Part shown: positions 1 through 7,109 of the stretch, piece by piece
Layout of the letters: each line of letters starts with the position of its first letter
Numbering within the stretch: the first letter of the stretch is position 1
Notes under the pieces: model-generated
Database searches by the model: none
The model's input: only the letters and a program-made list of their open reading frames with translations
What the model was told of the DNA's origin: nothing
Program-made: the position numbers and the translations under genes
From: CAYVGO01 sp964450725
GTDB taxonomy: Bacteria > Bacteroidota > Bacteroidia > Bacteroidales > UBA932
Length of the DNA: 18,330 nt
Assembly: GCA_964450725.1 (NCBI GenBank)
Contig: CAYVGO010000047.1
Coordinates: 1-18,330, forward strand
Reading direction: 5' to 3'

Positions 1-75
1 GCTGAGACTTTTTCAATAAAAAAACATTTAATATATAGTCTTGGAAATGAAACGGAACAATTCCTATATTTTCAC

Positions 76-83
76 TAACTTTG
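76..83 (+). promoter_or_regulatory. Putative -7 promoter element for aroA
   Basis: The octamer TAACTTTG matches the Bacteroidetes -7 consensus TAnnTTTG. It lies about 87 bases upstream of the aroA start. I see no TTG at the usual 19-21 base spacing, so only the -7 half is supported. Confidence 0.4.
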
Positions 84-170
84 CGGACATTGTTTTATCT
101 GAATCAGTTATAATTTTACCTCAATAACAAAGATTTACATTTCATCATAAAGAAAATATCTATACTTGCC

Positions 171-1424
171 GTGAAAAAAAAAATATGTATTAATAAAATA
201 TCGGGTACACTATCTCCACCAACCTCAAAAAGTGTAGCCCAAAGAGCCGTAATAGCTGCCATGCTTTGTCAAAATAACGTAGAATTACAAAACCTGACAT
301 TTTGTGACGATACATCGCATGCCCTTGGGTTAGCAGATTTTTTTAACAAAGAAGTCGTCCGTCTTCATGCTGCTGATGTTAATATAACTCACCAAAACCG
401 CAGAATTGAGACTACAGCTTATTGTGGAGAGTCCGGATTATTATCTCGAATGATGTTAGCCATTGCCAATACGGTAAATCAACAAAGTACAATCAGCGGT
501 TGTGGTTCTTTGTTACAACGTCCGTTTGATACATTTTTCAATACATTGCATCAGTTAGGTGTTACCGTAACTTCCAATAATGGAAAGTTGCCCATTACTT
601 TGAATGGTAAACTTTGTAGCGGTAATATAACTGTTGACGGAAGTTTAAGTTCTCAATTTATTACAGGACTTTTGTTTGCTTTACCTTTGACAGAAGGTAC
701 ATCAGAACTCACAGTGCAGTCTCTCAAAAGTACTTCGTACATTGATATTACCATTGATGTACTCAAAAGTTTCAATATTCAAATAGAGCGCCTTACATCT
801 TCAACGTTTAGAATAGAAGGAGGACAGACTTATCGTAGAGAAAAACCCTATTCAGTAGAAGGAGATTGGAGTGGAGCCTCTTGTTTATTGGTTGCAGGGG
901 CTGTTGGCGGTGAAATAACGTTGACCAACATGAATATCTCTTCGCTACAGGGAGACAGAGCCATACTTGATGTTTTACATCAAGCCGGAGTTAAAATGAC
1001 TACTCGAAATCATGAAATTACGGTTTATCAAAGCCCCATACAGCCATTTTCTTATAATGCAACCGATACTCCCGACCTTTTTCCGGCATTAGCCGCACTT
1101 GCTTTTCACTGCAATCAAACATGTTCTATTGAAGGAATAGACAGATTAGTGCATAAAGAAAGTAATCGGGCAGAAATATTAAAAAAAATATTTACGACAT
1201 TGGGGGCGAAAGTAGAACTGGTAAATAATCGGATGAATATTTGCGGAGGAAAGCAGTCTGCATCTCATCTGGTCATACCTTCTTATAACGACCATCGTAT
1301 GGCCATGGCAGTGGCAACAGCCGTCATAAATACAGGCACAGAAGTAACCATTGAAGATGCCGAATGTGTCAATAAATCTTATCCCGATTTTTGGAACGAC
1401 CTCCAAAGTATAACCATTGAATAG
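171..1424 (+). CDS. aroA: 3-phosphoshikimate 1-carboxyvinyltransferase (EPSP synthase)
   Basis: This enzyme transfers the enolpyruvyl group of PEP to shikimate-3-phosphate, the sixth step of the shikimate pathway, in the cytoplasm. At 417 residues it is full length (E. coli 427). Visible family motifs are SKS with K20/S21 and R25 near the N-terminus, a GESG loop ending in R93, R117-P118, SSQF at 160-163, GDWS at 231-234, TPD with the likely catalytic D302, KESNR with E330, DHRM at 374-377 and KSYPDFW from 402. Spacings K20-R25, R93-R117 and D302-E330 equal those of the E. coli residues, so the active site looks intact. The start is GTG at 171: the next in-frame codon upstream of interest is a TAA at 111, no in-frame ATG lies between, and starting here keeps the N-terminal strand before SKS. 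The PEP/glyphosate loop is unusual: L90 and M94 sit where E. coli has T97 and P101. The gene is monocistronic and convergent with the methyltransferase. Confidence 0.95.
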   Translation: MKKKICINKISGTLSPPTSKSVAQRAVIAAMLCQNNVELQNLTFCDDTSHALGLADFFNKEVVRLHAADVNITHQNRRIETTAYCGESGLLSRMMLAIANTVNQQSTISGCGSLLQRPFDTFFNTLHQLGVTVTSNNGKLPITLNGKLCSGNITVDGSLSSQFITGLLFALPLTEGTSELTVQSLKSTSYIDITIDVLKSFNIQIERLTSSTFRIEGGQTYRREKPYSVEGDWSGASCLLVAGAVGGEITLTNMNISSLQGDRAILDVLHQAGVKMTTRNHEITVYQSPIQPFSYNATDTPDLFPALAALAFHCNQTCSIEGIDRLVHKESNRAEILKKIFTTLGAKVELVNNRMNICGGKQSASHLVIPSYNDHRMAMAVATAVINTGTEVTIEDAECVNKSYPDFWNDLQSITIE

Positions 1425-1482
1425 GACTTTTACTACATTGTCATTTCTACTTTTTGAAGAACATCTGCGTTAATCCATCAAT

Positions 1483-2190
1483 TTATATTGATGTTCCAAT
1501 CAAAAAAATAGCAGGTAATGTTTTGTCAAGAAAAGGGTGGGGTAGTTTTTGCCATTGACCGACAGTTTTTGTGAGAATAAACTCTTTTTCGGTTTGTAGA
1601 GCAACGGCTACAGACAGTAAAACCGAGGGCGACAAATGCTGTAGCAGAGATGAGAAGAGAGCCGCATTACGATATGGCGTTTCAATAAAGATTTGAGTCT
1701 GAGATTTTAATTTTATATCTCTTTCCAAACCTTTGATAGAGGCAGATAATTGTTCACTCTTTTGAGGTAAATAACCGTGGAACGCAAAACTTTGACCATT
1801 TAATCCGGAAGCCATTAGGGCTAACAAAATGGAAGAAGGCCCAACTAAAGGTTTTACGGCAATGTTATGTTGGTGGGCAAAGGCTACCACTAAAGCCCCC
1901 GGATCTGCAACTGCCGGAACTCCCGCTTCTGACAATAATCCTACGTCTTTATGTTTAAATAAAACATGACAAAAATCTTCAATAGACTTTCCTGAATGGT
2001 GTTTGTCAAGTTCTATAAACTCACTTTCATCTATAGGAAATTGCGGGTCAATTTTTCGTAAGAAACGTCTTGCCGAACGTATATTTTCTACAATAAAACA
2101 ACGTAATACTTTGGTAATTGTTAGACTTTCCAAAGAGAGTTGATTCGTAGAACTACTTTCTCCAATAAATGTAGGGATTAAGTATAACAT
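1483..2190 (-). CDS. Short RsmI-like SAM-dependent methyltransferase (tetrapyrrole methylase family)
   Basis: The fold is that of the tetrapyrrole (corrin/porphyrin) methylase family, closest to RsmI, which 2'-O-methylates C1402 of 16S rRNA. Motifs seen are SEAG-VPAVADPG at 87-98 (RsmI has SDAGTP-x-x-SDPG), VGPSS at 116-120, SGLNGQSFAFHGYLP at 128-142 and FIETPYR at 168-174 (RsmI ESPHR type). At 235 residues it is about 50 shorter than E. coli RsmI (286) and stops after the methylase core. The N-terminal GNL motif of RsmI is replaced by GESSS at 10-14. From memory of Bacteroidetes proteomes, this short form recurs there, so it is probably a distinct subfamily and not a truncated gene; its substrate should not be assumed to be the RsmI site. 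It lies 87 bases downstream of ilvC on the same strand and may be co-transcribed unless the hairpin between them terminates. Confidence 0.85.
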   Translation of the reverse strand: MLYLIPTFIGESSSTNQLSLESLTITKVLRCFIVENIRSARRFLRKIDPQFPIDESEFIELDKHHSGKSIEDFCHVLFKHKDVGLLSEAGVPAVADPGALVVAFAHQHNIAVKPLVGPSSILLALMASGLNGQSFAFHGYLPQKSEQLSASIKGLERDIKLKSQTQIFIETPYRNAALFSSLLQHLSPSVLLSVAVALQTEKEFILTKTVGQWQKLPHPFLDKTLPAIFLIGTSI

Positions 2191-2214
2191 TAGAGTGGAA
2201 TAGTGATTAATAAA

Positions 2215-2259
2215 TTAACGGTTAATGATTCCTTTGCAGAGGATTTCATTAACCGTTAA
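2215..2259. repeat. Perfect 14-bp inverted repeat between ilvC and methyltransferase
   Basis: The arms TTAACGGTTAATGA (2215-2228) and TCATTAACCGTTAA (2246-2259) are exact reverse complements. The 17-base loop itself contains TCCT (2230-2233) and AGGA (2240-2243), which extend the structure by four pairs. It starts 19 bases beyond the ilvC stop, where a terminator would be expected on the minus strand, but no clean T-run follows the stem in that direction. A related heptamer AACCGTT recurs just outside the right arm at about 2265. It could be a terminator, an mRNA 3' stabiliser or a copy of a dispersed palindromic repeat. Confidence 0.7.
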
Positions 2260-2277
2260 CTGTGAACCGTTCATTAT

Positions 2278-3330
2278 TTATTTTTTTGCATTCTCTGGGC
2301 GAAGTTTGCGTACCGCTTTTCCGGCTTGCCACATTTCGCTATTTTCCAATGCTTTTAATTCGGCATTTAATTTTTCTCGATAGTCAGGCTTACTATTCAT
2401 AGAAATTGTACGTTCTGCTTCTTTACCCGTAGCAACACTTTTGTATAACTCCTCAAAAACAGGTAATGTTGCAGCATAAAATTTATCTTTCCAATCTAAT
2501 GCTCCGCGTTGTGCAGTTGTAGAACAGTTGGCATACATCCAATCCATTCCGTTTTCAGCAACTAAAGGCATTAAACTTTGAGTTAACTCTTCAATAGTTT
2601 CATTGAATGCTTCCGATGGAGTATGTCCGTTTTTACGTAAAACATCGTATTGAGCTTGGAAAACACCCTGTATACAACCCATCAACGTTCCTCTTTCACC
2701 GGTAAGGTCAGAATATACTTCTCGTTTAAAATCGGTTTCAAATAAATATCCGGAACCTACTCCGATAGCCACAGCAATCGTACGATTACGAGCATTTCCT
2801 GTAGCATCTTGAAAAACAGCATAACTTGAATTTAAACCGCGTCCTTCAACAAATAACCGACGTAAAGATGTTCCTGATCCTTTTGGGGCTACTAATATTA
2901 CATCAATATCAGCAGGTGGAACAATATTGGTTTGTTCTTTATACGTAATTCCAAAACCATGAGAAAAACAAAGAGCCTTTCCTTTGGTAAGATAAGGTTT
3001 TATTGTGCTCCACATGGCAATTTGTCCGGCATCTGATAATAAGTTTAATATAATTGTACCTTTTTGACATGCTGTTTCAATATCAAAAAGAGTTTTACCT
3101 TCTACCCAACCGTCGGCAATGGCTTTATTCCAAGATTCAGAACCTTTACGTTGCCCTATAATGACATTAAAACCATTATCACGTAAGTTCATAGATTGTC
3201 CCGGACCTTGTACTCCGTAACCAATCACGGCAATAGTCTCTTTTTGTAAGACTTCTTTAGCTTTTGACATAGGAAATTCGTCGCGTGTTACCACTTCTTC
3301 AACTACGCCTCCAAAATTAATTTGTGCCAT
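2278..3330 (-). CDS. ilvC: Ketol-acid reductoisomerase (NADP+), class I
   Basis: This enzyme catalyses the Mg2+-dependent alkyl migration and NADPH reduction of 2-acetolactate or 2-aceto-2-hydroxybutyrate, the second common step of valine, leucine and isoleucine synthesis. The N-terminal Rossmann domain has GYGVQGPGQS at 37-46 and a cofactor loop GQRKGSESW at 59-67 whose basic and Ser residues fit NADPH. The C-terminal knotted domain carries SDLTGERG from 207 (metal ligands D208 and E212), ETIEEL from 244 (E244, E248) and CSTTAQRGA from 269 (S270). At 350 residues it is a class I enzyme with a single C-terminal domain. The start gives the MAQINFGG N-terminus expected for Bacteroidetes members. 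The usual partners ilvD, ilvB and ilvN are not in the window, so ilvC appears separated from them here. A -7 motif lies 35-42 bases upstream of the start. Confidence 0.96.
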   Translation of the reverse strand: MAQINFGGVVEEVVTRDEFPMSKAKEVLQKETIAVIGYGVQGPGQSMNLRDNGFNVIIGQRKGSESWNKAIADGWVEGKTLFDIETACQKGTIILNLLSDAGQIAMWSTIKPYLTKGKALCFSHGFGITYKEQTNIVPPADIDVILVAPKGSGTSLRRLFVEGRGLNSSYAVFQDATGNARNRTIAVAIGVGSGYLFETDFKREVYSDLTGERGTLMGCIQGVFQAQYDVLRKNGHTPSEAFNETIEELTQSLMPLVAENGMDWMYANCSTTAQRGALDWKDKFYAATLPVFEELYKSVATGKEAERTISMNSKPDYREKLNAELKALENSEMWQAGKAVRKLRPENAKK

Positions 3331-3364
3331 AAAATTTTTATTTTTATATGTAATAATTAGGCTG

Positions 3365-3372
3365 CAAAGATA
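3365..3372 (-). promoter_or_regulatory. Putative -7 promoter element for ilvC
   Basis: Read on the minus strand, the octamer is TATCTTTG, a match to TAnnTTTG, located 35 bases upstream of the ilvC ATG. No -33 TTG is evident at the standard spacing. Confidence 0.45.
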
Positions 3373-3440
3373 TAACTTACCCCTGAAATATAAAAATAAT
3401 AATAGAAACGGTTATTACATTTTCAACCACTAAAAAATAC

Positions 3441-3448
3441 TACCTTTG
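3441..3448 (+). promoter_or_regulatory. Putative -7 promoter element for the GNAT gene
   Basis: TACCTTTG matches TAnnTTTG and lies 82 bases upstream of the acetyltransferase start, in the divergent gap shared with ilvC. I see no good -33 TTG. Confidence 0.4.
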
Positions 3449-3530
3449 TCATTAACATCCAAAGATTCATGACTCAAAACGAACATAACTAACTCTTGTC
3501 GCATAATTTGTCATTCATTATTTACCTTCT

Positions 3531-4388
3531 ATGATTACCTTAGCCTCACATTCAGACCTCAATGATATTGCACAACTTTGGAAAATCGTATTTGGAGATA
3601 CGCAATCTTTTGTAGATTTCGTTACTACAGAGTTAATATCTCCACACAATACATTTATAGATAAACAAAACAATAGTTTAACGGGGATGACCATTATTTT
3701 TCCTGCAAACCTTTATCGTCAAAAAAAAATATACAGAGTATATTACATTTACGGTGTAGGAGTACATCCTCAATATAGAAACCAAAAGATTGCAGCCAAA
3801 CTTTTGCAGCATATTGTTTGTTATGCCCAAAATAACAATATTGACGGATTAATACTTATGCCGGCTACAGAGTCATTATTTTCATACTATGAAAAACAAA
3901 ACTTTCAAACTGCTTTTTCACTACAAAAAATAAACTTTCAAAGAGAAAATACTTTGCTATTGAAAAATTACGAACAACAGACTGTATCTATACCAATTAT
4001 TACAAAATTACGAAATCAATTTTTGAAAAATTTCTCTAATATGGCAGTGTCATGGTCAGAAACCCAAATGCAGCAACGCTATAAAGCGGCATTATTAAAT
4101 GAAGAAGAGTGGTTTGTTATTCAATCAAAAGGAGATGTAATATATATAATGGTTGAAAAAAAATCATCAAAGCACCTGTTGGTGAAAGAATGTACATGTA
4201 TGGATAAAGATTTTGAAACAGCCAATCAATTTCTGTTTTCACAATTTCCGCTGGTGGAAAATATAGAATATTTAATACATCCTGCATTACACCAAAATGG
4301 ACAAATCGTCAATAATGGCATGCTTTTACCGCTATCTTCACTCCTTCAGAATTCTACCACCGGTTATCTTAATTTGTGTTTAGACTAA
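3531..4388 (+). CDS. GNAT family N-acetyltransferase
   Basis: The N-terminal half (about residues 1-130) reads as a GCN5-related acetyltransferase domain, expected to move an acetyl group from acetyl-CoA to an amine; the substrate is unknown. The central strand YIYGVGVHP (72-80) followed by QYRNQKIAAKLL (81-92) is motif A, where the acetyl-CoA pyrophosphate binds. ATESLFSYYEKQNF (112-125) is the motif B region ending in the usual Y-x-x-x-GF-like turn. The pyrophosphate loop departs from Q/R-x-x-G-x-G/A: K86 takes the place of the first Gly. The C-terminal part (about 135-285) resembles no domain I can name; it could be a second degenerate GNAT or sterol-carrier-like lobe as in two-domain GNATs, but that is only a guess from length. 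It is followed after 82 bases by ribE, which has its own promoter. Confidence 0.75.
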   Translation: MITLASHSDLNDIAQLWKIVFGDTQSFVDFVTTELISPHNTFIDKQNNSLTGMTIIFPANLYRQKKIYRVYYIYGVGVHPQYRNQKIAAKLLQHIVCYAQNNNIDGLILMPATESLFSYYEKQNFQTAFSLQKINFQRENTLLLKNYEQQTVSIPIITKLRNQFLKNFSNMAVSWSETQMQQRYKAALLNEEEWFVIQSKGDVIYIMVEKKSSKHLLVKECTCMDKDFETANQFLFSQFPLVENIEYLIHPALHQNGQIVNNGMLLPLSSLLQNSTTGYLNLCLD

Positions 4389-4407
4389 TAAAAACTATTG
4401 AATTATA

Positions 4408-4437
4408 TTGTATTATCGTAATAAAAATGTACTTTTG
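4408..4437 (+). promoter_or_regulatory. Bacteroidetes-type promoter of ribE (-33 TTG, -7 TACTTTTG)
   Basis: A TTG at 4408-4410 is followed after exactly 19 bases by TACTTTTG at 4430-4437, matching the TTTG/TAnnTTTG two-part consensus. The ribE ATG lies 33 bases downstream. This rules out translation from the upstream TTG at 4408, which is the -33 element itself. Confidence 0.7.
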
Positions 4438-4470
4438 CATACCTCAATAATTTTAAAAATCAGTTATTTC

Positions 4471-5076
4471 ATGTTTTCAGGAATTGTAGAATCAATGGCG
4501 GAAGTTGTAGGTATTCAAAAAGAAGGTACTAATTGCCATATTACCCTATCTCGACCTTTTGAACAACAAGTTAAAATAGATCAAAGCATTGCCCATAACG
4601 GAGTATGTTTAACGGTGGTAAAATACGACGAAAAAACTTATACTGTAACTGCAATTGAAGAAACATTAAAAAAAAGTAATTTAGGATTACTCACTGTCGG
4701 GGACAAAGTTAATGTAGAACGGAGTATGAAGATTGACTCTTTGTTGGACGGACATTTAGTACAAGGGCATGTTGACCAAACAGCTAAATGTATTGAAGTT
4801 AAAGAAGTGGACGGAAGTTGGTTTTATACATTTGAATACAACTCAAAAAACGAAAATATTACAGTTGAAAAAGGTTCTATCAGTGTTAATGGAATCAGTT
4901 TAACGGTTGTTGATTCAAAAGATGGATGTTTTAGTGTCGCCATTATTCCATATACTTATCATAATACCAACTTTTGTAATATAACAAAAAATAGTATTGT
5001 CAATCTTGAATTTGATGTTATCGGTAAATATATTACTAAATTGACACAGCGCTATTTAGAAAAATTAAAGCCTTAA
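4471..5076 (+). CDS. ribE: Riboflavin synthase, alpha subunit
   Basis: This enzyme dismutates two 6,7-dimethyl-8-ribityllumazine molecules to riboflavin, the last step of vitamin B2 synthesis. At 201 residues it is full length and shows the internal duplication of the family: lumazine-binding repeat 1 (about 1-95) starts MFSGIVE and carries NGVCLTVV at 43-50; repeat 2 (about 96-190) carries GHLVQGHVD at 94-102 and VNGISLTVV at 139-147. The C-terminal amphipathic stretch (185-201) fits the trimerisation helix. I chose the ATG at 4471, not the longer open frame beginning with TTG at 4408. MFSGIVE is the near-invariant N-terminus, and the 21 extra residues would be translated from the promoter. 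No FMN-riboswitch-like leader is visible; the 5' leader is only about 25 bases. The gene is widely called ribE, or ribC in older E. coli usage. Confidence 0.94.
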   Translation: MFSGIVESMAEVVGIQKEGTNCHITLSRPFEQQVKIDQSIAHNGVCLTVVKYDEKTYTVTAIEETLKKSNLGLLTVGDKVNVERSMKIDSLLDGHLVQGHVDQTAKCIEVKEVDGSWFYTFEYNSKNENITVEKGSISVNGISLTVVDSKDGCFSVAIIPYTYHNTNFCNITKNSIVNLEFDVIGKYITKLTQRYLEKLKP

Positions 5077-5145
5077 TTCGTTGTAAATCATAGATGCGAA
5101 ATATTATAAAATTATAGAACTTACAAAAAAAGATAGCGTGTTATA

Positions 5146-5176
5146 TTGATTATCTAAAATAAATCTATTAACTTTG
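5146..5176 (+). promoter_or_regulatory. Bacteroidetes-type promoter of the exb operon
   Basis: TTG at 5146-5148 and TAACTTTG at 5169-5176 are separated by 20 bases, fitting the TTTG/TAnnTTTG consensus. The -7 element overlaps the first in-frame ATG (5174), so that ATG cannot be in the transcript, which supports the exbB start at 5219. Confidence 0.65.
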
Positions 5177-5218
5177 CTATCATTATTTCATTTAAATCTC
5201 CTTTTTAATTTTTTTATT

Positions 5219-6031
5219 ATGAAAAAAACATTTGTACTATTATTCATTTTTACTCTTGTCGGATTATTTTCTATTCGCAGTATAGCCCAGGAACCAACTG
5301 CTCCGGCAGCAACAACTACAACTGCGGTAACTGAAAATACAGACCAAGCAACAACTCAAGGCAATACAGACGCTCAAGCAGAGGATGTACCGATTCATCA
5401 ACAATTAAAAAAGCAATTTATTGATGGTGGTCCTAAATTTATGGCAGCTGTTTTAATTGTTCTTATTTTAGGTTTAGCATTTGCTTTAGAGCGTATAATT
5501 TACCTAGGATTAAGTACAACCAACACTAAAAGTTTCTTACGTAAGGTTGAAAAAGCACTAGATGAAGGTGGAATAGAAGCCGCTAAAGAAGTTTGTCGTA
5601 AAACCAGAGGTCCTGTTGCAAGTATATTCTATCAAGGCTTAGAGCGATATTCACAAGGTTTAGATTCTGTAGAAAAAGCCGTGATTTCTTATGGTGGAGT
5701 GCAAACGGGACAATTAGAAACTAATTTGAGTTGGATTTCCTTATTTATAGCATTAGCACCTATGTTAGGTTTCTTGGGAACCGTAATTGGTATGGTTGAC
5801 GCATTTGACGCAATTGCTAAAGCTGGTGATATTTCTCCAAACATTGTAGCCGGTGGTATTAAAGTGGCTTTGATTACGACTATTGGAGGTCTTATTGTTG
5901 CCATTATTCTACAGTTATTTTACAACTATTTATTGTCCAAAATTGATAGTATTACCAATAAAATGGAAGATGCCTCAATATCTTTAATGGATATTTTGGT
6001 AAAATATGAACTTGTATCGAATAAAAAATAA
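5219..6031 (+). CDS. exbB: ExbB/TolQ/MotA-family proton channel protein
   Basis: This is an inner-membrane channel subunit that, with ExbD, converts proton flow into energy for TonB-dependent outer-membrane transport (or a Tol-like role). The 270-residue protein opens with a signal-like hydrophobic segment (3-22, ending SIAQ) and a Pro/Ala/Thr/Gln-rich linker (25-55). Transmembrane helices follow at about 76-96, 172-193 and 213-238, with a cytoplasmic loop between the first two. The family signature P-M-L-G-F-L-G-T-V-I-G-M (181-192) and the AGGIKVALITTIGGL stretch (211-225) are intact. The start at 5219 (MKKTF) is preferred over 5174 because the longer frame begins inside the -7 promoter element. 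It heads a tight operon: 14, 27 and 11 bases separate it and the next three genes. The added N-terminal signal/linker is seen in other Bacteroidetes ExbB proteins as far as I recall. A Tol-type partner cannot be excluded. Confidence 0.9.
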   Translation: MKKTFVLLFIFTLVGLFSIRSIAQEPTAPAATTTTAVTENTDQATTQGNTDAQAEDVPIHQQLKKQFIDGGPKFMAAVLIVLILGLAFALERIIYLGLSTTNTKSFLRKVEKALDEGGIEAAKEVCRKTRGPVASIFYQGLERYSQGLDSVEKAVISYGGVQTGQLETNLSWISLFIALAPMLGFLGTVIGMVDAFDAIAKAGDISPNIVAGGIKVALITTIGGLIVAIILQLFYNYLLSKIDSITNKMEDASISLMDILVKYELVSNKK

Positions 6032-6045
6032 AAAACTCAAAAATA

Positions 6046-6495
6046 ATGAGAACCATTAGATTAATATCAAAAGTAACACTTATAGTGTCTTTGTTGATTA
6101 CCGTAGGGTTGTTTGTGGTATCGTTTTGGGGAGATCAACTTGCGATTCTTGGAGAAAGTGCTACTTCAAAATATCCTCAATTGCAACGAGCGTTTTTGGA
6201 AAATGTAACAATAAACGGCTTATTTGGATATACTTATATAATAACTGCGATTGCACTTGTTGTTATTTTAGCATTTACATTTTATCACTTAATTACGAAT
6301 GTTAAAGCATTGATTTACTTCTTGTCTGTGATTGTAGGTTTTGCCATTCTTGTATTGTGGAGTTATTATTTATCCGACAAAGCGGATAATCCTGAAGAGT
6401 TAATGAGCGATGTTGGGTTAATAACTACGTATCATGTGATGGGTATTACTATACTAACTATTGTTGTTACAGAAGTTTACAACGCTTTTAAATAA
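6046..6495 (+). CDS. Small four-helix membrane protein of the exb operon, unknown function
   Basis: I do not recognise a family. The 149 residues contain four hydrophobic segments: about 8-27, 58-81, 86-108 and 124-146. A soluble stretch (30-55, mixed charge) lies between the first two and a short acidic loop (111-121, DKADNPEELMS) between the last two. The N-terminus is basic (R2, R5, K9), which places it in the cytoplasm by the positive-inside rule and predicts both ends inside. There are no obvious catalytic residues; the helices are rich in Ile, Val, Thr and Leu. It sits 14 bases after exbB and 27 before exbD, so it is surely co-transcribed and is a candidate accessory subunit or assembly factor of the proton channel. 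It lacks the protonatable Asp motif of ExbD and the Pro-Gly motif of ExbB, so it is not a divergent copy of either. Confidence 0.75.
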   Translation: MRTIRLISKVTLIVSLLITVGLFVVSFWGDQLAILGESATSKYPQLQRAFLENVTINGLFGYTYIITAIALVVILAFTFYHLITNVKALIYFLSVIVGFAILVLWSYYLSDKADNPEELMSDVGLITTYHVMGITILTIVVTEVYNAFK

Positions 6496-6522
6496 TTATT
6501 TTTCATAGTAAAATTAACGATT

Positions 6523-7098
6523 ATGGCAAAGCCGGTACAAGAAATTAATGCAGGTTCGATGGCTGATATTGCATTTTTGTTGTTGATATTTTTTTTGGTA
6601 ACAACGACAATGGATACAGATTCTGGAATCATTCGTCGTTTACCTCCGATGCCCGAAAAGCAAAAGATTAAGGCTGAAAAAGTAAATAAACGAAATGCGT
6701 TGGATGTTAGGGTCAGTGCATGGAATGCATTAATGGTAAACGGAGAAATTATTGATATCTCGCAGTTGAGAGAGCGCACAAAAGAATTTATTGCTAATCC
6801 TAAAAATTTGGAAACTTTACCTGTAAAGAAAACAATTAATGTACCATTTTTCGGAAATTTTGATGTTCCAGAAGGTGTAATTTCAATGAAAAATGACCGT
6901 GGTACGAGTTATGATACGTATCTTACAGTTCAAAATGAATTGGTTGCGGCCTACAATGAATTACGTAATGAATTGTCTATGATAAAATTTGGACGACCAT
7001 TTGGAAGTTTAACGGAAGATGAACAAGATGCCGTACGAAAGATATATCCTACGCGTATTTCAGAAGCAGAACCGGAAGCTATAGGGAATAATCAATAA
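6523..7098 (+). CDS. exbD: ExbD/TolR-family biopolymer transport protein, first copy
   Basis: This is the partner of ExbB in the proton-driven inner-membrane motor. Residues 1-13 are cytoplasmic and a single transmembrane helix spans about 14-30. D15, in SMADIAFLLLIFFLVTT, is at the position of the conserved protonatable Asp of ExbD/TolR (E. coli ExbD D25). The rest (31-191) is a periplasmic domain. At 191 residues it is longer than typical ExbD (about 140). The extra length is an insert around 88-150 and a charged C-terminal tail (164-186) that is acidic near the end. This size and the presence of a second, different exbD downstream suggest a heteromeric ExbD pair. It is fourth-gene-coupled to the next gene with an 11-base gap. 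Confidence 0.9.
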   Translation: MAKPVQEINAGSMADIAFLLLIFFLVTTTMDTDSGIIRRLPPMPEKQKIKAEKVNKRNALDVRVSAWNALMVNGEIIDISQLRERTKEFIANPKNLETLPVKKTINVPFFGNFDVPEGVISMKNDRGTSYDTYLTVQNELVAAYNELRNELSMIKFGRPFGSLTEDEQDAVRKIYPTRISEAEPEAIGNNQ

Positions 7099-7109
7099 AA
7101 ATAAGTAAT

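Noticed and set aside
1476..1493. Hairpin CATCAA/TTGATG between aroA and the methyltransferase as a bidirectional terminator
   Set aside because: Only six AT-rich pairs, it overlaps the methyltransferase stop, and no T run follows.
4408..4470. Longer ribE reading frame from TTG at 4408
   Set aside because: The TTG is the -33 promoter element and the extension precedes the invariant MFSGIVE start.
4389..4470. FMN riboswitch upstream of ribE
   Set aside because: The predicted leader after the promoter is about 25 bases, far too short for an RFN element.
5174..5218. Longer exbB frame from ATG at 5174
   Set aside because: The ATG overlaps the -7 element TAACTTTG; the ATG at 5219 gives a normal MKK signal sequence.
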